Assembly: GCA_030668465.1 (NCBI GenBank)
Contig: DAOUTX010000077.1
Location: 1-5,829, forward strand
Direction: 5' to 3'
DNA from: Atribacterota bacterium
GTDB lineage: Bacteria; Atribacterota; Phoenicimicrobiia; Phoenicimicrobiales; Phoenicimicrobiaceae
DNA: 5,829 bases
Both the position numbers and the translations under genes were made by a program. Positions within the stretch are counted from its first letter, which is position 1, and each line of letters opens with the position of its first letter. The notes beneath the pieces were generated by a model that ran no database searches, had not been told where the DNA came from, and saw nothing but the letters and a program-made list of their open reading frames with translations. Positions 5,548 through 5,829 of this stretch are shown here, piece after piece.

Positions 5548-5829
5548 TTATTTTTTCCTTTTACCACACTGGTAGCAATAACCTCTATGAACACAGATGA
5601 TACCACCACATTCAGAACAGGCCCATCTTATCCTTTCTTCGGTTATGAATTTTTTTAATCCGAAATTCTTTATATTTTCCAGATTTTCTATCATACTCAT
5701 ACTGTATTTCGTTTTATATCTTTTATCCAGTTGTTTTAATCTTAAGCAGGGATATTTTTCGCATTCAAAACAGAATCCCGATTGGTTATTTTTTATAATC
5801 TCGCAATTTTTTATTATACATTTCACGCA
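5548..5829 (-). CDS. DUF3795-like cysteine-rich protein, 5' end beyond window
   Basis: A small soluble protein of unknown function with a two-part zinc-ribbon-like cysteine pattern. From ATG 5826 (counted as residue 1) there are 92 codons, and the frame continues to the right edge with a Cys codon (5827-5829) and no stop, giving CMKCIIKNC, similar to the CxxCxIKNC segment in the middle of DUF3795 proteins. The true start therefore probably lies outside, and the expected N-terminal CGLxCxxC segment is missing. Visible cysteines: 3 and 8, then FCFECEKYPC (18-27), and at the C-terminus CSECGGIICVHRGYCYQCGK (70-89). Between them is a helix region with LDKRYKTKYSMSMIENL (33-49), which is characteristic of the family. 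The C-terminal CxxCGG-CVH-CxxCG arrangement suggests metal binding; this is inference. No neighbour explains its role. Confidence 0.8.
   Translation of the reverse strand, partial: CVKCIIKNCEIIKNNQSGFCFECEKYPCLRLKQLDKRYKTKYSMSMIENLENIKNFGLKKFITEERIRWACSECGGIICVHRGYCYQCGKRKK

Noticed and set aside
5255..5658. Plus-strand open frames of 106 and 81 codons across 5255-5658
   Set aside because: They run antisense to the 113-residue gene and the DUF3795-like gene and across the gap between them, without ribosome sites or family features.

Overview
The window is AT-rich bacterial DNA in which every gene I can support lies on the minus strand, so genes read from the right edge to the left. Canonical Shine-Dalgarno sequences (AAGGAG or AAGGAGG, 5 to 9 nt before ATG) precede most genes. 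The low GC, the gene content (M20D amidohydrolase, GlxK-type glycerate kinase, DUF3795 protein, stand-alone PAS protein) and the protein style suggest a low-GC anaerobe such as a Bacillota or Atribacterota-like lineage. This placement is a guess from overall impression and no marker gene is present.

From right to left: a DUF3795-type cysteine-rich protein cut by the right edge (5548-5829); a 113-residue protein resembling small dimeric alpha/beta-barrel proteins (5032-5373) with its own intrinsic terminator (4925-4963); a roughly 520-base stretch without an intact gene (4514-5031) that holds two apparent gene relics and a perfect palindrome; a stand-alone PAS-domain protein (4046-4513); an M20D amidohydrolase (2840-4006); a 97-base gap with a plausible promoter and an inverted repeat; then a compact three-gene block: glycerate kinase (1603-2742), sugar nucleotidyltransferase (793-1557) and a GT81-like glycosyltransferase (1-803) that runs off the left edge.

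The three-gene block is the most informative part. The glycosyltransferase carries motifs reminiscent of glucosyl-3-phosphoglycerate or mannosyl-3-phosphoglycerate synthases (a GKGNG segment, a DGD metal motif, and RQPIGGEYG). It overlaps the nucleotidyltransferase by 11 bases, and the nucleotidyltransferase follows a glycerate kinase by 45 bases. Together they could supply a phosphoglycerate acceptor, an NDP-sugar donor and the transferase that joins them, that is, a glucosylglycerate or mannosylglycerate (compatible solute) pathway. This is an inference. The phosphatase that would complete it is not in the window, and GlxK-type kinases usually make 2-phosphoglycerate rather than 3-phosphoglycerate.

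The 4514-5031 gap contains a decayed gene with three in-frame TAA codons that still resembles DUF6429 proteins, preceded by another short relic frame. No tRNA, rRNA, CRISPR array or intact mobile element was seen.
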